From: CALACW01 sp002431305
GTDB lineage: Bacteria; Bacillota; Clostridia; Oscillospirales; Acutalibacteraceae
Length of the DNA stretch: 17,316 nt
Assembly: GCA_937890355.1 (NCBI GenBank)
Contig: CALACW010000154.1
Coordinates: forward strand, 1-17,316
Reading direction: 5' to 3'
The notes beneath the pieces were generated by a model. It was not told where the DNA came from, did not search any database, and was given only the letters and a program-made list of their open reading frames with translations. Positions 14,316 through 17,316 of this stretch are shown in pieces. The first letter of the stretch is position 1. Each line of letters starts with the position of its first letter. The translations under genes were made by a program, and so were the position numbers.

Positions 14316-14340
14316 TCGTTATTTGTGAATTATTTAACGA
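14316..14340. promoter_or_regulatory. Possible second dyad upstream of the GH2 promoter
   Basis: TCGTTA (14316-14321) and TAACGA (14335-14340) are perfect inverted arms, 13 bp apart, ending 36 bp before the -35 box of the GH2 promoter. The arms are short and the region is A/T-rich, so chance is a real alternative. Confidence 0.25.
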
Positions 14341-14376
14341 TTTGTTTATATCTTTATGGTTATTAAAATATTATTA

Positions 14377-14405
14377 TAGACAAACATAAAAAATTAATGT
14401 ATAAT
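14377..14405 (+). promoter_or_regulatory. Promoter for the GH2-WYL operon
   Basis: TAGACA (14377-14382), 17 bp, perfect TATAAT (14400-14405). The -35 lacks the second T of the consensus, which would fit an activated or modest promoter. Confidence 0.6.
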
Positions 14406-14441
14406 ATCAGATATTGGATATATTAACCGCAAATTATGAAC

Positions 14442-14446
14442 GGAGG
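14442..14446 (+). promoter_or_regulatory. Ribosome-binding site that fixes the GH2 start
   Basis: GGAGG lies 7 nt before ATG 14454. An in-frame ATG at 14436 lies upstream of this site and has no such signal of its own, so the downstream ATG is the start. Confidence 0.85.
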
Positions 14447-14453
14447 ATTAACT

Positions 14454-16229
14454 ATGTCTCATATCAAAACCGTATTCTATAATGATGTCAATCCCGAAAA
14501 ACCGCTTGACGAATATCCGCGTCCCCAGTTTGTCAGGGAAAACTGGCTTAATCTCAACGGTTATTTCGACTATAAAATCACAAATGCCGACGTTGCGTTC
14601 CCTGAAAACTATGACGGTAGAATCGTGGTTCCGTTTGCAATAGAATCAGCGCTTTCGGGCGTAGAAAAAACATTTCTGCCGACAGAAAGACTCTGGTACA
14701 GAAAAAATGTAAAATTACCCTCAGAGTTTAAAAACAAAAGAGCTGTTCTTCATTTCGGGGCGGTCGACTGGGAGACTAAAGTTTTTGTTAACAAAAAACT
14801 TGTCGGTTCTCATATCGGAGGATACTGCTCATTTTCCTTCGACATTACCGATTATATTGATTCCGATGAATTTGAGCTTATTGTTTTCGTTTTCGACCCA
14901 ACGGACACAGGCTGGCAGCAACGCGGAAAACAGGCTATAAAATCTCACGGATTCTGGTACACCGCAACATCCGGAATATGGCAGACCGTTTGGATGGAAG
15001 CGGTTGACGAGAAACATATTGAATCCGTAAAACTTACCCCCGATACGGATAATTCAAAAATAAAAATCGAAACAACACTTTCAGGCAATTTCGACTGCAA
15101 AATAAAAGCAACAGTACTTGATTCGGGCAAAGAAATTGAATCGAAAGAAATAGGATTAAATGACGAAATCGAAATTCCTGATTTCAAATACTGGTCTCCC
15201 GAGGAGCCGAATCTTTACGATATAAAATTCGAACTTAAGTGCGGACGCAAGATAACCGATACCGTAACAAGCTACTTCGGCATGCGTAAATTCTCGATAG
15301 GCAAAGACGAAAATAATATCCCCCGTCTGTTCCTTAATAATAAGCCGTATTTCCAAAACGGTCTTCTCGACCAGGGTTACTGGGCGGACGGCGGACTTAC
15401 CGCCCCCACAGACGAGGCAATGATTTACGATATTAAAAAAATGAAAGAACTCGGCTTTAATATGCTCAGAAAACACATAAAAGTCGAGCCCGCACGATGG
15501 TACTACCACTGCGATAAAATAGGCATGCTCGTCTGGCAGGACATGGTCAGCGGAGGTAAAGAATTAAATGTATTCCACGCCGGTATTCTCCCCAACGTAT
15601 ACGGATTTGTCAACCCGATAGTCAACATTCCGTTCAAGGATAATAAATATAAAATCTTCAACCGCGGAGAACAGCTTTGGAGAGATAATTTCAAATCCGA
15701 ACTTTTCGAAATGCTCAATATGCTTTATAACGTTCCTTCAATCTGCTGCTGGGTTCCGTTCAACGAGGGCTGGGGACAGTTCGACGCTAAGGAAATCGGT
15801 GACGAGGTTAAAGCATTCGACCCGACTCGTTTTGTTGACCACGCCAGCGGATGGTATGACCAGAAGGGCGGAGATTTCAGAAGTATTCATAAATACATAG
15901 TTCCCGTCGTTGCTCCGAAAAAGGAAGAGAGACCTTTTGTATTAAGCGAATTCGGCGGTTACTCGGAAATAATCGACGGTCATGTATGGAATAAGCAGAA
16001 AAGTTTCGGCTACATGATGTACAAATCAAAAGAAACTCTTACGAAGGCGTACAAAAACCTCTTTGAAAAACAGATAATCCCCCTCATTCCCAAGGGACTG
16101 AGCGCGACTGTATATACGCAGGTCAGCGACGTTGAATTTGAGGTTAACGGACTGCTCACTTATGACCGTGCACTCGTAAAAGTAGACGAGGAAACCGTTA
16201 AGGATATCAATAAGAGGATGTGCTATTGA
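14454..16229 (+). CDS. Glycoside hydrolase family 2 protein
   Basis: From ATG 14454, a 591-residue enzyme with the GH2 layout: an N-terminal sugar-binding beta domain (about 15-185; GGYCSFSFDIT and SGIWQTVWME), an Ig-like domain (about 190-280), and a TIM barrel from about residue 285. The acid/base is E438 in PFNEGWG and the nucleophile is E499 in LSEFGGY, both with the sequence context expected of the retaining GH2 mechanism. There is no signal peptide, so it acts in the cytoplasm on imported oligosaccharide or glycoside. At under 600 residues it is shorter than LacZ (about 1,020) and closer to beta-glucuronidase-sized GH2 enzymes, but sequence alone does not separate beta-galactosidase, glucuronidase or mannosidase activity. 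The TGA stop overlaps the ATG of the WYL regulator. No transporter is in the window. Confidence 0.9.
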   Translation: MSHIKTVFYNDVNPEKPLDEYPRPQFVRENWLNLNGYFDYKITNADVAFPENYDGRIVVPFAIESALSGVEKTFLPTERLWYRKNVKLPSEFKNKRAVLHFGAVDWETKVFVNKKLVGSHIGGYCSFSFDITDYIDSDEFELIVFVFDPTDTGWQQRGKQAIKSHGFWYTATSGIWQTVWMEAVDEKHIESVKLTPDTDNSKIKIETTLSGNFDCKIKATVLDSGKEIESKEIGLNDEIEIPDFKYWSPEEPNLYDIKFELKCGRKITDTVTSYFGMRKFSIGKDENNIPRLFLNNKPYFQNGLLDQGYWADGGLTAPTDEAMIYDIKKMKELGFNMLRKHIKVEPARWYYHCDKIGMLVWQDMVSGGKELNVFHAGILPNVYGFVNPIVNIPFKDNKYKIFNRGEQLWRDNFKSELFEMLNMLYNVPSICCWVPFNEGWGQFDAKEIGDEVKAFDPTRFVDHASGWYDQKGGDFRSIHKYIVPVVAPKKEERPFVLSEFGGYSEIIDGHVWNKQKSFGYMMYKSKETLTKAYKNLFEKQIIPLIPKGLSATVYTQVSDVEFEVNGLLTYDRALVKVDEETVKDINKRMCY

Positions 16230-17248
16230 TGGGTAATCCGTCAAAAAACAAACTGAGAATACTGCATCTTCTCGATATTTTAAAAACACGTACGGATGAA
16301 GAACATATACTTTCCTCCGGCGAATTGATTTCTCTGCTCGCCGAGCGCGGTTTCTCGGCTGACAGAAAATCTATATATGACGACATAGCATGTCTCACCC
16401 AGTTCGGTTACGATGTTATACTCACGCACTCTCCGAAGAAAGGTTATTTCCTCGGACAGCGTGAATTCGAACTTGCCGAGGTTCGTCTGCTCTCCGACGC
16501 AGTGCAGGCCGCTAACTTTATTTCCGAATCAAAATCAAAAGCCCTTATTGAGAAAATCGAAAAGAATATAAGTTCGTACCAGGCGGTAAATCTGAGAGAT
16601 CAGGTATATATCGATTCCAAAACAAAAACAAAAAACGAAGAGATATACTATAATATTGATAAAATTCATGAGGCTGTCAAATCGTCAAAAAAAATCAGGT
16701 TTGTATACAGAAAACGTAAAATGGCGGATAAGTACACTACCGTTTACGAAGAAAAGGAACATACTGTTAATCCTTACGCAATGATATGGTCAAATGACCA
16801 TTATTATTTAATCTGCAATAAACCCAAATACGATAACCTTATGCATACTCGTATTGACAGAATGAAAAAAGTCGAGATTCTTGACGAACCGGCAGAAAAA
16901 TACACTAAAAAAAGCGATTATAAAAACGGTTTTGACGCGGCAGATTATTCAAAGAAACATTTTAATATGTTCTCGGGAGATGTCGAACAAATTGAGCTTA
17001 TATGCGACAAAGATTTAATTGACGCAATGATTGATAAATTCGGCGATGCAACAGCAATTAAATCAGAGGGTGAAAATGCATTTTCCTTCAGAACTCAGGC
17101 GGCGGTAAACGACGGTCTGGTTTCGTGGGTAATGCAGTATTCGGACAAAATTTTTGTTAAATCCCCTGCCGAACTAAAAACCATGATTGAAAAAAAATGC
17201 CGGGACATTCTCGCGTCTTACAGCAAGGGTGAATCCGAAAACATTTAA
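16229..17248 (+). CDS. WYL domain transcriptional regulator (YafY-like)
   Basis: From ATG 16229, a 339-residue DNA-binding regulator. Residues about 8-75 are a winged helix-turn-helix (HTH_11/DeoR-like) with DRKSIYDDIACL as recognition helix and HSPKKGYFL as wing. The WYL ligand-sensing domain spans about 137-220: NPYAMIWSNDHYYLIC holds the WYL signature as YYL, followed by R-IDRMKKVEIL. A C-terminal WCX-like extension follows. The ATG overlaps the GH2 stop as TGATG. GTG 16220 and TTG 16226 are alternatives, with AAGAGG at 16212-16217 close to them. The coupling suggests that it controls the GH2 gene or its own operon, possibly by sensing a sugar or nucleotide-type ligand; whether it activates or represses is unknown. 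Confidence 0.88.
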   Translation: MGNPSKNKLRILHLLDILKTRTDEEHILSSGELISLLAERGFSADRKSIYDDIACLTQFGYDVILTHSPKKGYFLGQREFELAEVRLLSDAVQAANFISESKSKALIEKIEKNISSYQAVNLRDQVYIDSKTKTKNEEIYYNIDKIHEAVKSSKKIRFVYRKRKMADKYTTVYEEKEHTVNPYAMIWSNDHYYLICNKPKYDNLMHTRIDRMKKVEILDEPAEKYTKKSDYKNGFDAADYSKKHFNMFSGDVEQIELICDKDLIDAMIDKFGDATAIKSEGENAFSFRTQAAVNDGLVSWVMQYSDKIFVKSPAELKTMIEKKCRDILASYSKGESENI

Positions 17249-17316
17249 AATATGAGCGCCTGTGTGCATTTGTCAATGATGTGAGACCAAGAAAATAAAA
17301 AGAAAAGAGTTGGTCA
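17249..17316. other. Right edge, no gene recognised
   Basis: These 68 bases hold no coding region I can support. GACCAA (17285-17290) and TTGGTC (17310-17315) are inverted arms around an A-rich 19-nt loop; a following T-tract, if any, is outside the window, so terminator status cannot be judged. Confidence 0.5.

Noticed and set aside
17285..17315. Terminator for the GH2-WYL operon
   Set aside because: Six-bp arms with a 19-nt loop and no visible T-tract before the window ends.

Overview
The window looks like an ordinary chromosomal stretch of a low-to-moderate GC Gram-positive bacterium, most likely a gut-type clostridium (Oscillospirales/Ruminococcaceae-like). The basis is strong Shine-Dalgarno sequences, TTG starts, TTGACA/TATAAT-type promoters, short intergenic gaps, and families common in that group: an Eis-like GNAT, MltG, a long two-domain ThyX, Hsp33, UPF0371/DUF1846, DUF2207 and a WYL regulator. 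The lineage is inferred from gene content only. I see no rRNA, tRNA, CRISPR, insertion sequence, prophage or integration site.

Layout. 1-29 (-): first codons of ruvC, cut by the window edge. 174-1340 (+): Eis-like acetyltransferase, ending at a two-way terminator. 1404-2423 (-): atypical NAD(P)-binding SDR. 2582-3715 (-): secreted endonuclease/exonuclease/phosphatase (EEP) protein with its own promoter. 3827-6232 (-): a three-gene operon transcribed DJ-1/PfpI protein, 5-formyl-THF cyclo-ligase, mltG. Divergent from it, 6450-9455 (+): thyX (two ThyX domains), a SAM methyltransferase and hslO, closed by a two-way terminator. 9528-11012 (-): DUF1846/UPF0371. Divergent, 11170-12705 (+): DUF2207 membrane protein. 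After another two-way terminator, 12763-14238 (-): M28-like/PA-domain protein. Divergent, 14454-17248 (+): a family 2 glycoside hydrolase overlapping a WYL-domain regulator. The last 68 bases hold no gene I can support.

How genes may work together. ThyX (folate- and FAD-dependent dTMP synthesis) and the cyclo-ligase (folate salvage) both touch one-carbon metabolism and lie in operons that diverge from one 217-bp region. The GH2 enzyme and WYL regulator are translationally coupled, suggesting a small regulated carbohydrate module. MltG is housekeeping cell-wall machinery.

I do not see a defence island or an obviously new multi-gene system. The points most worth checking are the two-domain ThyX with motif halves split between domains, the M28-like protein whose usual metal-ligand positions are replaced, an eight-cytosine tract just after the signal peptide of the DUF2207 protein, a promoter nested in a terminator hairpin, and dyads around the M28-like/GH2 divergent promoters.
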